From the NCBI RefSeq assembly GCF_001571145.1, contig NZ_BCTF01000004.1:155885-219884 (forward strand): a stretch of 64,000 nucleotides of DNA, written 5' to 3'. This document shows positions 9,701 through 19,277 of this stretch, one piece after another. The stretch comes from Hydrogenophaga flava NBRC 102514. GTDB taxonomy: Bacteria > Pseudomonadota > Gammaproteobacteria > Burkholderiales > Burkholderiaceae_C. The position numbers and the translations under genes were made by a program. Position 1 is the stretch's first letter. Each line of letters starts with the position of its first letter. Below the pieces are notes generated by a model. The model had not been told where the DNA came from, searched no databases, and saw nothing but the letters and a program-made list of their open reading frames with translations.

Positions 9701-12700
9701 AGCCGGCGCGACCATTCGTCCGCTTCGTTGAGGTAGACGTTGTAGAGACGGATGCCAATGCGCAGCGGCCCGATGGCGCGGGTCTGCTCGTCGAGCATCT
9801 CGTCCGCCGCTGCATCGGAAGGCGCGCCGACGTCTGCAGCGTCCACGGCCTGAACGGCCGGAGCCTCTTCGCCCTGGACCGGCTCCGAGACGCTGAAGGC
9901 GATGGGTTCTTCAACCAGCACCGGCTCCGGCGTGGCCACTGCTTCGGACTCCATCACCTGCACGCTGTCGGGCTCGGCCGGATTGAACAGCGCAGCAGGC
10001 ATGGAGTCCTGCAGATCCTGCGCCTGGGGAAGCTCCGCCTCCAGATCCAGCGAAATCTCGTCGAAGATCGATGGGTTCTCGTCCTCAGAGTCGGTCTGCG
10101 AAGACAGCACCGGCCCCTCACCCCCAGCCCCGGACTCGACCGGATCGGCGAGTGAAGCATGCTCCGACGGCGCAGACTCAGGAAGATCAAACTCCATCAC
10201 CAGGGCATCGCCGGACTCTGGCACTGCCAGGTCCACCACAGGCGCGTCTTCCGTTTCGACCTCGATCGACGTCACCGGTTCTTCGACCGCCGGCTCGGAC
10301 AGTTCCACAACCTCGACAGTGTCCACCGCCGACTCTGGCAACGTGCCCGCCAGCGGCAGGTGCTCGCGCCGATCGCGCCAGGCCTGGGCGCTGTTGCGGA
10401 AGGGCTGGGCCTTCCAGTGCGCGTCCTGGTTCTGGTCAATGTCCTCCACCCAGCGGCCCAGCTCGGTCATCGCCTCCTGTGCCAGCGACAGCAGTGCCGG
10501 TTCAGCGGGCCGCTGCTCGGCCAATACGGAGTTGAGCACTTGTTCCATCGCCCAGGCGGCTTCACCGAACTCACCAAGACCCACCATCCGGGAGCTGCCC
10601 TTGAGGGTGTGGAATGCACGGCGCAGAATCGTGAGCTGCTCAAGTTGTCCGGGTTCGTGGCGCAGCGCCTTGAGCGCGGCCAGTCCGTTGCCCACCACTT
10701 CCCGACCTTCCTCCAGGAAGATGTCGCGCAGGTCGTCTTCGCCATCGTCATCGGGCGGCGTGCTGACCGGGGCCTCCTGTACCGCAGGCGCTGCCGGCAC
10801 ACCCGACTGGGCCAGTCCCACCAGCGCCTGGGCACCGGCCGCTGCATCGCTGCCGACCACGGCTTGTGCAGCTTCACGAGCGGCGCGCGCCACTCCCTCC
10901 TGCTCGGCCAGGGAGGCCTGGTCTGCCAGCGAGTCGAGCTGTTCACTCAATTCGGCCAGGTCGACGTTCTTCTGCGCGCCTTCGACCACACGCAAGACGT
11001 CCTGGCTCAGTGCCTCGGCCGCGTGCTGGGAAGGAAGTGCCACCGGCACTTCCGGTGACATCCGTCCCATGAGCGGCCGGAGCTCGCCCGCCTCTTCATC
11101 GAACACAAACAGCTTTTTCGCCAGCGCTGGCTGGTAGTTCAGCATGTCCACGAGGAAGCTCAAGGCGCTGAGGTTGTTGCCCAGCTGCTGGAAGGTCCCG
11201 GCCTCACGGGCCATGTCCTCGTCGATTTCGGTGTCCAGGATCTGCTCAACGGTCGCACGCATGCGCGTGACGGTCTGCACCGCCTGTTCAAGGCCCAGCA
11301 CAGAGAGCACACCGCGCATCTGAACCAGCTGGGACACCGCCACGTGCAGGCCAGCCTTTTCCTTCGGTGCCCGGAAGAACTGGTCCAGCGACTTCTCCGC
11401 CTCGCCCAGCGCCACCTTGAGTTCGCCGACCACGCTGCCCAGCGTCTGGCGATCACTGACGCGACGGTAGAGCTGCTCCATCCACGGCTCGAGCGGCTGG
11501 GCGGGTTCACCCGCCAGCACCTTCTCCAGACGATCGGCCAGCAACTGGGTGCGGTCGGTCAGGGACGCGTCGTTGGGATCGAAGTCGTCGAACGCCGCTT
11601 CCAGATACAGGGTGGTGGTCGCGACCTCCATCGACAACTCGGGCTTGACGTTCCCGGGTGAGCGCGCCACGTGCTCGGCGGCCTTGACCAGCGAACGGGC
11701 CAGGCCGGTGCTGGCCGGATGCAGCTTGAGCAGCGACTCGCCGATCAGGGTGTATTGGTCGAGCACCGACCGCGCGCGGCTCAGGTCGCCCCCTGCCAGC
11801 AGGGACCACGATTCCTTGCCGGCGTTGATCCGCTTGCGGGCCTGCACCAGCAACGCGGGGTCGAAACGCCCCAGCGTGGCCTGGTTGTAATCCACTGGCG
11901 CGGCATCGCTCAGACCGAACGCAGCGCGCACCGCTTCAAGGTGGGGCGCCGGCGTACCCGGCACAGGGCGCGCCTGGGCACAGAAAAACAAAAGGTCGTG
12001 CAGCAGCGTCTCGGACACATCGGCGCGCGCACCGCCCTGCACCAGACCAGCCAGTTGCAGCAGGATTCGGGACGCCGCCCTCTTCGCATAGACATCCGGC
12101 GCAAGAAGGTTCTGCGACAAACCCTCGAAGTAGGCCGCGGCTGTTCGCCAGAAGGTGACCGCACGGGCTTGCTGCGCGCCAACCGCCAGGCTGGCACACA
12201 TGCGCGAGAGTTGCGTCGAGGCTGCACGGCTGTTGGTCTTGACCACCAGCAGCACAAGCCGGTCGAACAGCGAGCGCACCTGTTGATCCACCTTCATCGG
12301 CGGTACACCGGCGGGCGCCGGCGCTTCCGCACCGCGCCGGTCAAACGACCACAGGTCGGCCGGATGGACACGCTCGGCACCGGCCAGCTCCTGGACCTCG
12401 CGGTACTGGCTGAACAGCGCCACCGGCGGCACCGGCTTGCCGTTCAGCACCGCCTCGAGGTACTCGATCAGGGCGAAGCTCGCGCGCTCGACCTTGCCTG
12501 CAGCCTCATCGGTGCAGCTGAGCGGGCGCTGCACGAACCGCTGGACAGCCGCCTCCATGCCCCGCAGCACCTGTGCCGGCGCAGCGAGACCGACCACCTC
12601 GAGCGCACCCACCGCCTGATGGAGCTGCTGCCGGGCCACGCGCAATGACCCGGGGTCGACCGCTTCCAGGTCGCTGTGTCGCGCCTGCTCGGACTCCCGG

Positions 12701-12825
12701 ATGAACCGCCGGATGGCCTTGTTGGCACCCTCCAGAGACTTGCGCAACTCCTCGAACACCCAGGCCAGTGGCCCCAGGTCGTTGAGAGGCGTATCGGTCG
12801 GGGCGTGGTCTTGGGTATCGAGCAT
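6715..12825 (-). CDS. chpA: hybrid chemotaxis histidine kinase ChpA/PilL of the type IV pilus Chp system
   Basis: A very large (2036 aa) CheA-type kinase. Three clear histidine-phosphotransfer motifs are visible: FHTLKGSSRMVG near residue 740, AHSLAGSSATVG near 1067 and LHTLKGSARLAG near 1292. A degenerate Hpt-like helical region occupies the N-terminus, and long acidic Pro/Glu/Val-rich linkers separate the modules. A CheA ATPase with N-box NSVVHGIES near 1610, a CheW-like domain near 1760 and a C-terminal receiver (VVDDSITVRR, acceptor Asp in VLSDIEMPRMDGF near 1957) follow. In Pseudomonas ChpA phosphorylates PilG and PilH to set pilus extension/retraction and cAMP. It is last in the pilG-H-I-J-chpA unit; pilK, chpB and chpC are absent nearby. 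Confidence 0.93.
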   Translation of the reverse strand: MLDTQDHAPTDTPLNDLGPLAWVFEELRKSLEGANKAIRRFIRESEQARHSDLEAVDPGSLRVARQQLHQAVGALEVVGLAAPAQVLRGMEAAVQRFVQRPLSCTDEAAGKVERASFALIEYLEAVLNGKPVPPVALFSQYREVQELAGAERVHPADLWSFDRRGAEAPAPAGVPPMKVDQQVRSLFDRLVLLVVKTNSRAASTQLSRMCASLAVGAQQARAVTFWRTAAAYFEGLSQNLLAPDVYAKRAASRILLQLAGLVQGGARADVSETLLHDLLFFCAQARPVPGTPAPHLEAVRAAFGLSDAAPVDYNQATLGRFDPALLVQARKRINAGKESWSLLAGGDLSRARSVLDQYTLIGESLLKLHPASTGLARSLVKAAEHVARSPGNVKPELSMEVATTTLYLEAAFDDFDPNDASLTDRTQLLADRLEKVLAGEPAQPLEPWMEQLYRRVSDRQTLGSVVGELKVALGEAEKSLDQFFRAPKEKAGLHVAVSQLVQMRGVLSVLGLEQAVQTVTRMRATVEQILDTEIDEDMAREAGTFQQLGNNLSALSFLVDMLNYQPALAKKLFVFDEEAGELRPLMGRMSPEVPVALPSQHAAEALSQDVLRVVEGAQKNVDLAELSEQLDSLADQASLAEQEGVARAAREAAQAVVGSDAAAGAQALVGLAQSGVPAAPAVQEAPVSTPPDDDGEDDLRDIFLEEGREVVGNGLAALKALRHEPGQLEQLTILRRAFHTLKGSSRMVGLGEFGEAAWAMEQVLNSVLAEQRPAEPALLSLAQEAMTELGRWVEDIDQNQDAHWKAQPFRNSAQAWRDRREHLPLAGTLPESAVDTVEVVELSEPAVEEPVTSIEVETEDAPVVDLAVPESGDALVMEFDLPESAPSEHASLADPVESGAGGEGPVLSSQTDSEDENPSIFDEISLDLEAELPQAQDLQDSMPAALFNPAEPDSVQVMESEAVATPEPVLVEEPIAFSVSEPVQGEEAPAVQAVDAADVGAPSDAAADEMLDEQTRAIGPLRIGIRLYNVYLNEADEWSRRLGVALSEWSLERHEQLPDQAEALAHSLAGSSATVGFEPLSDIARALEHALALVGSHQRAGQPATDAQAQLFVAAAEDIRRLLHQFAAGFYKEPNPELLAGLEALLHLPTPTESDAISESTTDEASLDLELNTQWDASSMDADTPVEVVEPAAVVEAEPLHAEPEVFEAEPLVLAGDDTVMSPLSEMDGPRGPVQDIDDDIDEMDTIDVDLFPIFSDEAQELLPLLGGALRQWIARPDNGSARAEVLRNLHTLKGSARLAGALRLGEMAHRMETSVERLGSDTPQTGELEPLQSAYDALCARFDLLRSTDATSPGVVQTAPEHAAEQPLSVTVVDEIAQGSEEAVALPEAAASVPVSQSTGLSGLSLQQAPVPVPQRAGAAVRVRPELLDRLMNQTGEVMITRSRMESQLVTLRGSLKDLAGNLDRLRHQLRDIELQAETQMQSRLAQARDAELAFDPLEFDRFTRVQELTRMMAESVNDVATVQRNLQRAVEATEDGLVAQGRQTRELQRDLLRTRMVEFEGISERLYRVVRQASKETGKQVRLDITAGYIEMDRGVLDRMTAAFEHLLRNSVVHGIESPERRLEQGKPAEGHIEIRLAQELNDVSVTFEDDGAGIDLARLREKALAQGLVPADAVLSDDEAAQLIYTPGLSTAAEVSSLAGRGVGMDVVRNDVVALGGRIETHSQAGRGASFKLVLPLTTAVTQVVMLRAGELTVGVPSTQVELVRRVSASELEQAYAKKTLTVGGEEVPFYWAGALLQSTPKSLETQTRTLPVVIFRSAAQRVAMHVDEVLGNQEVVVKNLGPQLSRLPGLAGMSVLASGAVALIYNPVALATVYGDQVQPWIEGRLHRDAASSDGAPELPVEAAVSAVPLVLVVDDSITVRRVTQRLLQREGYRVTLAADGLQALERLQQERPTVVLSDIEMPRMDGFDLVRNIRNDPRLSDLPVIMITSRIAEKHREHARELGVDHYLGKPYSEDELLALVANYAQAAANA

Positions 12826-12848
12826 GATGGGTCGGGCCTGACGGCCGA

Positions 12849-15104
12849 TCAGGCGATCTTGAATCGGGCCACCGACTGCCTCAGTTCCTCGGCCATGGAC
12901 GACAGTTCGCGCACCTGTGCGGCGGTCGAACGCGTACCTTCACCGGTCTGCTCGGTCACCGCGAAGATGTGCTGGATGTTGCCGGCCACTTCGTTGGCGG
13001 ATTCGGCTTCGCGGAGCGTGGCGCTGGAGATCTGCTCGATCAGCTCGGCCAGACGGCGCGACACGCGGTCGATCTCGGACAGGGCGGTACCGGCGTTGTC
13101 GGACAGCTTGGCCCCTTCCACCACACCCTGCGTGGAGCGCTCCATGGCGGCCACCGCGTCCTGCGTGTCGGTCTGAATCGCCTTCACCAGCGCAGCAATC
13201 TGACGGGTGGCGTCCGCGGAGCGTTCGGCGAGGCGCTGCACTTCTTCCGCCACCACCGAGAAGCCGCGACCGGCTTCACCGGCCGACGCGGCCTGGATGG
13301 CGGCATTCAGGGCCAGCACGTTGGTCTGTTCGGTAATGTCGGAAATCAGCTCGGTGATTTCACCAATCTCCTGCGACGACTCACCCAGCCGCTTGATGCG
13401 CTTGGAGGTTTCCTGGATCTGGTCGCGGATGGCGTTCATACCGCCGATGGCGTCCTGCACAGCCTGCAGACCGGACTCCGCAGCTTGCAGCGAAGATCGG
13501 GCCACACGGGCCGATTCCTGCGCCTGCCCGGACACGTCGTTGATGCGCTGCGCCATGTCCAGCACCGACTGGCCGGTTTCGCGGATCTCGCGCAGCTGTT
13601 CGGTGGACGCGGCCAGCAGTTAGGTCGAGGTGCTTTCCACCGCCGACGTCGTCTGGGCCACCCGGGTCGCCGTGGCCTGCACGTTGCCCACCAGCGAGCG
13701 CAGCTCTTCCACCGTGTAGTTCACCGAGTCGGCAATGGCACCGGTGATGTCTTCCGTCACCGTGGCTTCCTGCGTCAGATCGCCTTCGGCCACCGTCTGC
13801 AGTTCGTTCATCAGCCGCAGAATGGCGGCCTGGTTGGCGTCGTTGACGCGCTTGGCGTCCTGCTGCTGCGCTTCGGCAGACACACGCTGGCTTTCAGCGA
13901 TCAGCTGGCGCTGGCGGCTTTCAAGCAGCTGGACATACGCCAGTGAGGCGCCGCAAGCCAGTGCAAAGAGAGCAGACGCCACCATCGCGAACAACTCCCC
14001 CCCGCCCAGACCAGAAGCGGCAGACAGCTGGCTCTGCAGGGTTTCCAGTCCCGTCCGCAGCGGCTCGCTGTCGCCGATCACGCCGGCCTGTGCCTCACGA
14101 GCAGCCACCAGACCTTGCAGGTTGCCCAGAATGGCTCCAGCGTCGGTACGGGTCTGCTCGTACAGCTTCAGCAAGGCTTCCAGCCGCTCGCGGATCTGAG
14201 GATCGGTGGTGGACTTCAGGCGCAGCTCGGCGCTGCCATTGAGCAGGCCCTCGGCGATTTCCTTGAAGGTGTTCAAGTCCTTGCCCAGCAGGAACACGGC
14301 CTCAGGGCTCACACCTTCCATGGTCAGGAACTCGTTCGCCGATTTGCCGATGCGCTGCGTCAGCATCACCAGCTGGCCTGCGGCAGAGATCTCGGTCGGT
14401 GCAGCGCCAAGTTGCAGCTTCAGCGAAGACACGGTTTCAGCAATTTCCAGAAGGTCGGACGACTGGCGGTTGATGGAGCGAAGCGCATCACCCACCTGGG
14501 TCAGGATCTTCTGCTGCGACAGCACCACACCGGCGTTGCGCTCGGCGGAATCCACCTTGGGCAGCAACTCGCCCAGCAGCCCCTCGAACTCGGGACCCAG
14601 CGGGCTCAGCCCCACGGCGTCATCACCCTGCTTGAAGCCGCGCACGTTGCGAGACAGCACGTCGGCACTGTCCTTCACCTCAGCGAAAGCCGCCGGGTTG
14701 CCGATCAGGGCCTGGGACACACTCTTGGCCAGCCGCTGCGACTGCATGAGTGCCTGGCCGCTGGCAGCCACCTGCTGACCCACCTTCTCGGTCTTGTTCA
14801 GCACGAAGAACACCACCGCCGTCAGCAGCACCACCGCAAACAACAGCAAGGTGCCCAGGGTGCGTCGATGCTGCTCCGCACTCCGCCGGCCAAGCACCGG
14901 CAGGCTGAGCACCCCAAGCTCCAGGTCGGCCGGATCGGGGCTGTCGGTACTCAAGCGGCTCTCCGCAAAATCTGCATCGTTGCGCGACTCAGCGAGCCGC
15001 TCGGCAGCGATGCGGGCCACATCCTGTTCGGCGAGGTCGCTCAGATCGGGATCGTCGGCCCCGTTCTTGCGGAACATCCCCTGGATTCGATCAAGCATGG
15101 CCAT
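12849..15104 (-). pseudogene. pilJ: pilJ, type IV pilus methyl-accepting chemoreceptor interrupted by one in-frame TAA
   Basis: The reading frame from ATG 15104 (preceded by GGAAGG) encodes cytoplasmic residues, a TM helix (LLLFAVVLLTAVVFFVL), a periplasmic PilJ sensor region, a second TM helix (VASALFALACGASLAYVQLL) and a HAMP-like region. It then meets TAA at 13622-13620. The same frame continues open to 12849 with the MCP signalling hairpin ([28 protein letters not shown], split over two strings in the literature as the tip and flank). CAA to TAA (Gln to ochre) is the simplest cause. The truncated product would lack the CheW/CheA-contacting tip. A GTG at 13565 could restart the C-terminal half. 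Sequencing error, true mutation and stop readthrough are all possible. Neighbours are intact. Confidence 0.85.
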
Positions 15105-15200
15105 GAAACAACCTTCCAACAGAAAAGACGGGATCCAGCGGGATCCGCTCACACGTTATTGATGACGACCTACCACCCGTACACCGCATGGCGATGCACA

Positions 15201-15740
15201 TCAGGCCGCGATGGCGAGAAACTCCGGGTCATGGGACAGCGCCTGAAGATTCAGCTCCTGCCACTCCTGACCATCCTTGTCGGTGAACCGACGGGCAAAC
15301 CAGGCAGGCGCCTGTACATCCCGCTCCATCACTGCCGCGAACATGGAGGGGTTGCGCAGCCCCAGCAGGCGATCAATCCACAGCACGGCGTTCACACCCA
15401 ACGCGGAATGCAGGCTCACGAGGCGCGACTCCGACGTCACACGATCAGACACCCTGGCGGCAGACGCGACTGCGAGCCGTCCGGACAACAGCGCGAGGTC
15501 AACCACACCATGCAAACCGCCCCGGAGACTGGCCACTCCGGCGTACCACCGCTTGGTGTACGGCACTGTCTGCAGACTGGTCCAAGGAAAAATCTCGCCC
15601 GACTGAACCAGCGGCACCAGGAAACGCCCGCCGCCGGCCTCCAAAGCAAGCCAGGATGCCGAGGCCCCCTCCGTTCTGGCTGCGGTCAGGCGCTCCGCGA
15701 GGCGCACCTGAAGGTCTTTGAGGGATTGACGGTTGGCCAT
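15201..15740 (-). CDS. pilI: CheW-like adaptor PilI
   Basis: A 179-aa single CheW-domain protein. It couples the PilJ receptor to the ChpA kinase. The beta-barrel pattern (FLVPLVQSGEIFPW, GVASLRGGLHGVVDLALL, ESRLVSL) matches PilI rather than flagellar CheW in length and in the WFARRFTDKDGQEWQEL end. It is placed between pilH and pilJ, as in Pseudomonas. The gap of about 96 bp to pilJ contains a short repeated GGATCC-type direct repeat and no obvious terminator. Confidence 0.9.
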   Translation of the reverse strand: MANRQSLKDLQVRLAERLTAARTEGASASWLALEAGGGRFLVPLVQSGEIFPWTSLQTVPYTKRWYAGVASLRGGLHGVVDLALLSGRLAVASAARVSDRVTSESRLVSLHSALGVNAVLWIDRLLGLRNPSMFAAVMERDVQAPAWFARRFTDKDGQEWQELNLQALSHDPEFLAIAA

Positions 15741-15768
15741 GCGTTCAGTCGTTCACCCGGTTGCCGCG

Positions 15769-16137
15769 TCAACCGAGAGCCCGGATCTTGGAGATCAGCT
15801 CTTCTGCGTTGACAGGCTTGGTCACGTAATCGCGTGCACCCTGGCGCATTCCCCAGACGCGGTCCGTCTCTTGGTTTTTGCTGGTGCACATGATGATGGG
15901 GATATCGGAATATTGGGGGTCGCGGGTGATGGCCCGCGTAAGCTGAAATCCATTCTGACCGGGCATCACCACGTCCATCAGGATCAATTCCGGCTTTTCC
16001 TCCCCGAGCCGACGAAAGGCCTCCTCCGCATTCTCAGCGGTTCGCACCTTGTAGCCATTTTTCACCAACAGATCGGACAGAACCATGAGCTCTGTCTTGG
16101 AATCGTCCACAACGAGAATCTTTTGAATCGGCATCAT
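15769..16137 (-). CDS. pilH: type IV pilus response regulator PilH
   Basis: A 122-aa stand-alone CheY-like receiver with acidic pocket VVDDSK, phospho-acceptor Asp in LILMDVVMPG, Thr/Ser in MCTSK and Lys in VTKP. PilH antagonises PilG output in Pseudomonas twitching. The start ATG overlaps the pilG stop (16134-16137). There is no output domain. Confidence 0.92.
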   Translation of the reverse strand: MMPIQKILVVDDSKTELMVLSDLLVKNGYKVRTAENAEEAFRRLGEEKPELILMDVVMPGQNGFQLTRAITRDPQYSDIPIIMCTSKNQETDRVWGMRQGARDYVTKPVNAEELISKIRALG

Positions 16138-16529
16138 GCGGCTCCGGTGAGTTGGGCGCCAAACTGCTGCACGGCCTGCAGCAGCTGGTCTTTGGTAAAT
16201 GGTTTGGTGAGGTATTCCTGCGAGCCGACCATGCGGCCGCGCGCCTTGTCGAACACGCCATCCTTGGACGACAGCATCACGACCGGAATGTTGGCGAATC
16301 GGGCGTTGCGCTTGATGATCGCGCAGGTCTGGTACCCGTCCAGCCGCGGCATCAGGATGTCGCAGAACACGATGTCGGGCAGGTAGTCGTTGATCTTGGC
16401 CAGCGCATCAAAACCATCCTCCGCGAGCAGCACCTCGTGCCCACCCTGCTTGAGAAAGATTTCTGCGCTGCGACGAATGGTGTTGCTGTCGTCGACCACC
16501 AGAACTTTGAATGTGGGCGTCGGATTCAC
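16134..16529 (-). CDS. pilG: type IV pilus response regulator PilG
   Basis: A 131-aa single receiver: VVDDSNTIRR, acceptor Asp in DIVFCDILMPRLDGY, conserved Ser in MLSSKDG and Lys in LTKPF. PilG is the forward response regulator for pilus extension. The start is GTG at 16529-16527 because AGGAG lies 9 nt upstream and homologues begin with NPTPTFKVLVVDDS; a longer in-frame extension upstream lacks family similarity. It is the first pil gene, 76 bp after the rubredoxin gene on the same strand. Confidence 0.92.
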   Translation of the reverse strand: MNPTPTFKVLVVDDSNTIRRSAEIFLKQGGHEVLLAEDGFDALAKINDYLPDIVFCDILMPRLDGYQTCAIIKRNARFANIPVVMLSSKDGVFDKARGRMVGSQEYLTKPFTKDQLLQAVQQFGAQLTGAA

Positions 16530-16605
16530 TGCTGGTCGCTCCTGTACGGTGTGGAGGGAAGGTGACGGGGTGCCGGGCTGCAGCATACGCCGCGGCGCCG
16601 GCGCG

Positions 16606-16779
16606 TCAGATCTGGACCATCTCGAAATCTTCCTTGCGGGCACCGCACTCAGGGCATGTCCAGTTCATCGGCACATCCGCCCATGCGGTTCCTGGTGCTA
16701 TACCGTCCTCGGGCGAGCCTGCGGCCTCGTCGTAAATCCACCCGCAAATCAGGCACATCCAAGTCTTGGTTTCGGTCAT
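16606..16779 (-). CDS. rubredoxin
   Basis: A 57-aa iron protein with both knuckles, MCLICGWIY and TCPECG (CxxCG...CxxCG), and the AGSPEDGIAPGTAW loop typical of rubredoxins. It carries one electron on a single Fe(Cys)4. I used the ATG at 16779 because rubredoxins normally start a few residues before the first knuckle; another in-frame ATG at 16812 would add 11 residues. Its position just ahead of pilG is conserved in related betaproteobacteria; it is probably co-transcribed but functionally separate. Confidence 0.95.
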   Translation of the reverse strand: MTETKTWMCLICGWIYDEAAGSPEDGIAPGTAWADVPMNWTCPECGARKEDFEMVQI

Positions 16780-16906
16780 GTCATCGAAGGCATTGTCATA
16801 GAATCCGCCCATTGTATCGAGCCACGGAGGGCCGCCGCTGAGCTCGCGCTGGTGGAAATCCCCAAGGCGCCTGATACCGATTTACGCGTAACACGCTGCG
16901 TCCACA

Positions 16907-17857
16907 ATGCCCCAACACCCCGACCCTCCCCTGTCCGCCAACGCAGTGGAGCCTGGTGAGACTTCGCTCCCATGCGTCATGGTTTTCAACGCCAACGACC
17001 CCAGCGGAGCCGGCGGACTGGCGGCAGACCTGACAGCCATGTCCAGCGCATCAGCCCATGTCCTGGCGGTGGTGACAGGCTCCTACGTCCGGGACACCTC
17101 GGAGATCCACGACCACTTCGCTTTCGATGAAGAGGCCGTCGCCGACCAGGCCCGCTGTGCACTGGAGGACATGCCGGTCAAGGCCTTCAAGGTCGGCTTT
17201 GTCGGCAACCCGGAAAACCTCAGCGCGATCGCCGGCATCACCACCGACTACGCCGATGTCCCGGTGGTCACCTACATGCCCGACCTGTCCTGGTGGGACG
17301 AGCTCGCCATCGAGACCTACCTCGATGCCTGCGTCGAGCTGCTGCTGCCGCAGACCACGGTGTTGGTCGGCAACCACAGCACCCTTTGCCGCTGGCTGCT
17401 GCCCGAGTGGGAGGGCGACCGTCCTCCCAACGCCCGCGAGGTGGCCCGGGCGGCGGCGGTGCACGGCGTGCCCTACACACTGGTGACCGGATTCAACGCG
17501 GCCGACCAGTACCTTGAGAGCCACCTGGCCAGCCCGGAAGCCGTGCTGGCCACCGCCCGCTACGAACGCTTCGAGGCGACCTTCGGCGGCGCGGGTGACA
17601 CCCTGTCGGCCGCGCTGTGCGCCCTGATCGCCGCCGGTGCCGACCTGCAGTCGGCCTGCGCCGAGGCACTGACCTATCTGGACCAGTGTCTGGACGCAGG
17701 GTTCCAGCCCGGCATGGGTCATGCCGTTCCCGACCGGCTGTTCTGGGCGCATGAAGACGAGGGCGACGAGGCCCCCGAAGGCGCCGCCAGCGAGACTCCT
17801 TCGCCGGACAGCCAATTGGACGCCGACGACTTTCCCCTGGACACCACCAAGCACTGA
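16907..17857 (+). CDS. thiD: hydroxymethylpyrimidine/phosphomethylpyrimidine kinase
   Basis: A 316-aa ribokinase-fold kinase of the ThiD family. [13 protein letters not shown] is the N-terminal substrate/ATP block, and [11 protein letters not shown] is the C-terminal anion hole with catalytic Asp. It phosphorylates HMP and HMP-P in thiamine synthesis. It has a C-terminal acidic extension of about 40 residues that lies outside the kinase fold. No TPP riboswitch was recognised upstream. It is followed 7 bp later by hemL, so the two are likely co-transcribed; it is divergent from the rubredoxin/pil unit. Confidence 0.88.
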   Translation: MPQHPDPPLSANAVEPGETSLPCVMVFNANDPSGAGGLAADLTAMSSASAHVLAVVTGSYVRDTSEIHDHFAFDEEAVADQARCALEDMPVKAFKVGFVGNPENLSAIAGITTDYADVPVVTYMPDLSWWDELAIETYLDACVELLLPQTTVLVGNHSTLCRWLLPEWEGDRPPNAREVARAAAVHGVPYTLVTGFNAADQYLESHLASPEAVLATARYERFEATFGGAGDTLSAALCALIAAGADLQSACAEALTYLDQCLDAGFQPGMGHAVPDRLFWAHEDEGDEAPEGAASETPSPDSQLDADDFPLDTTKH

Positions 17858-17864
17858 ACCACCC

Positions 17865-19163
17865 ATGAGCGACCGCAACCTTGACCTCTTCGAACGCGCC
17901 AAGCAACTGATCCCCGGCGGCGTGAACTCCCCGGTGCGCGCCTTCCGCGCCGTCGGCGGCACGCCGCGCTTCGTGCAGCGCGCGCAGGGCGCCTATTTCT
18001 GGGACGCCAACGGCCAGAGGTACATCGACTACATCGGCTCCTGGGGCCCGATGATCCTGGGCCATGGCCACCCAGCCGTGCTCGAAGCCGTGCAGAAAGC
18101 GGCCGTGGAAGGCTTCTCCTTCGGCGCCCCCACCGAGCGCGAAGTCGAGCTGGCAGGAGAGATCGTCAAGCTGGTGCCCAGCCTGGAGATGGTGCGCCTG
18201 GTGAGCTCCGGCACCGAGGCGGGCATGAGCACCATCCGGCTGGCCCGTGGCGCCACTGGGCGCAAGACCATCATCAAGTTTGAAGGCTGCTACCACGGCC
18301 ACGCCGACGCCTTGCTGGTCAAGGCCGGTTCCGGTCTGGCCACCTTCGGCAACCCCACCAGCGCCGGCGTGCCGCCCGAGGTGGTGCAACACACCCTGGT
18401 CCTCGAATACAACAACGTGGCACAGATCGAAGCCGCGTTCGCCGAGCACGGCGCCGACATCGCCTGCGTGATCATCGAGCCGATCGCGGGCAACATGAAC
18501 TTCGTGCGCGCCAGCGTGCCCTTCGTCAAGCGCATCCGCGAACTGTGCACGCAGCATGGCGCGCTCTTCGTGTTCGACGAGGTGATGACGGGATTCCGCG
18601 TTGGCCTGGGCAGCGCGCAAGGCCACTACGCATCGCTGATCCCCGGGTTCGAACCCGACATGACGGTGATGGGCAAGGTGATCGGTGGCGGCATGCCGCT
18701 GGCGGCCTTCGGTGGCAAACGCGCGGTGATGGAACACCTCGCTCCGCTGGGTGGTGTCTACCAGGCCGGCACGCTGTCGGGCAACCCGGTGGCCACGGCC
18801 TGCGGCCTGGCCACGCTGAAAGAAATCCAGAAGCCCGGTTTCTTCGAAGCCCTGTCGGCCACCACCCGCTCGCTGGTCGATGGTCTGAAAGCCGCGGCCG
18901 ATGCGGAAGGCGTGCCGTTCAGTGTGGACTGCCAGGGTGGCATGTTCGGTTTCTTCCTGATGCCCGAGCTGCCGCAGAACTACGCCACGGTGATGAAGAC
19001 CGAAGGCGCAAAGTTCAACACCCTGTTCCACGGCCTGCTGGACCGTGGCGTGTACATCGCGCCGGCTCTCTATGAAGCGGGTTTTGTGAGCGCTGCGCAC
19101 AAAGCTGAAGACATTGCGGCCACCGTGGCGGCGGCGCGTGAGGTGTTCAAGCAGTTGGCTTGA
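17865..19163 (+). CDS. hemL: glutamate-1-semialdehyde 2,1-aminomutase
   Basis: A 432-aa PLP enzyme converting glutamate-1-semialdehyde to 5-aminolevulinate in the C5 haem pathway. [19 protein letters not shown] at the start, [24 protein letters not shown] and the PLP Lys271 in [17 protein letters not shown] are diagnostic. The ATG at 17865 follows thiD by 7 bp; a longer in-frame extension would overlap thiD and is not part of HemL. A factor-independent terminator follows at 19187-19219. Confidence 0.96.
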   Translation: MSDRNLDLFERAKQLIPGGVNSPVRAFRAVGGTPRFVQRAQGAYFWDANGQRYIDYIGSWGPMILGHGHPAVLEAVQKAAVEGFSFGAPTEREVELAGEIVKLVPSLEMVRLVSSGTEAGMSTIRLARGATGRKTIIKFEGCYHGHADALLVKAGSGLATFGNPTSAGVPPEVVQHTLVLEYNNVAQIEAAFAEHGADIACVIIEPIAGNMNFVRASVPFVKRIRELCTQHGALFVFDEVMTGFRVGLGSAQGHYASLIPGFEPDMTVMGKVIGGGMPLAAFGGKRAVMEHLAPLGGVYQAGTLSGNPVATACGLATLKEIQKPGFFEALSATTRSLVDGLKAAADAEGVPFSVDCQGGMFGFFLMPELPQNYATVMKTEGAKFNTLFHGLLDRGVYIAPALYEAGFVSAAHKAEDIAATVAAAREVFKQLA

Positions 19164-19186
19164 TCCTTCCCTCACTTGATTGAAAC

Positions 19187-19219
19187 GGCTGGGGGGTTTT
19201 CCTCCGGCCGTTTTTTGTT
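19187..19219 (+). terminator. terminator of hemL
   Basis: A GC-rich stem CGGCTGGGGGG / CCTCCGGCCG around a TTTT loop is followed by TTTTTT. In RNA the two mismatches become G-U pairs, so the stem is continuous. Confidence 0.8.
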
Positions 19220-19277
19220 TGGGCTCGTAGCGTTTCGCTCGTTGACCTCGCGCAAGGTGGATGGTGGAGCTGGCGTG

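Noticed and set aside
16813..16906. TPP riboswitch upstream of thiD
   Set aside because: Neither the CTGAGA core nor the pyrophosphate-sensor helix is present.
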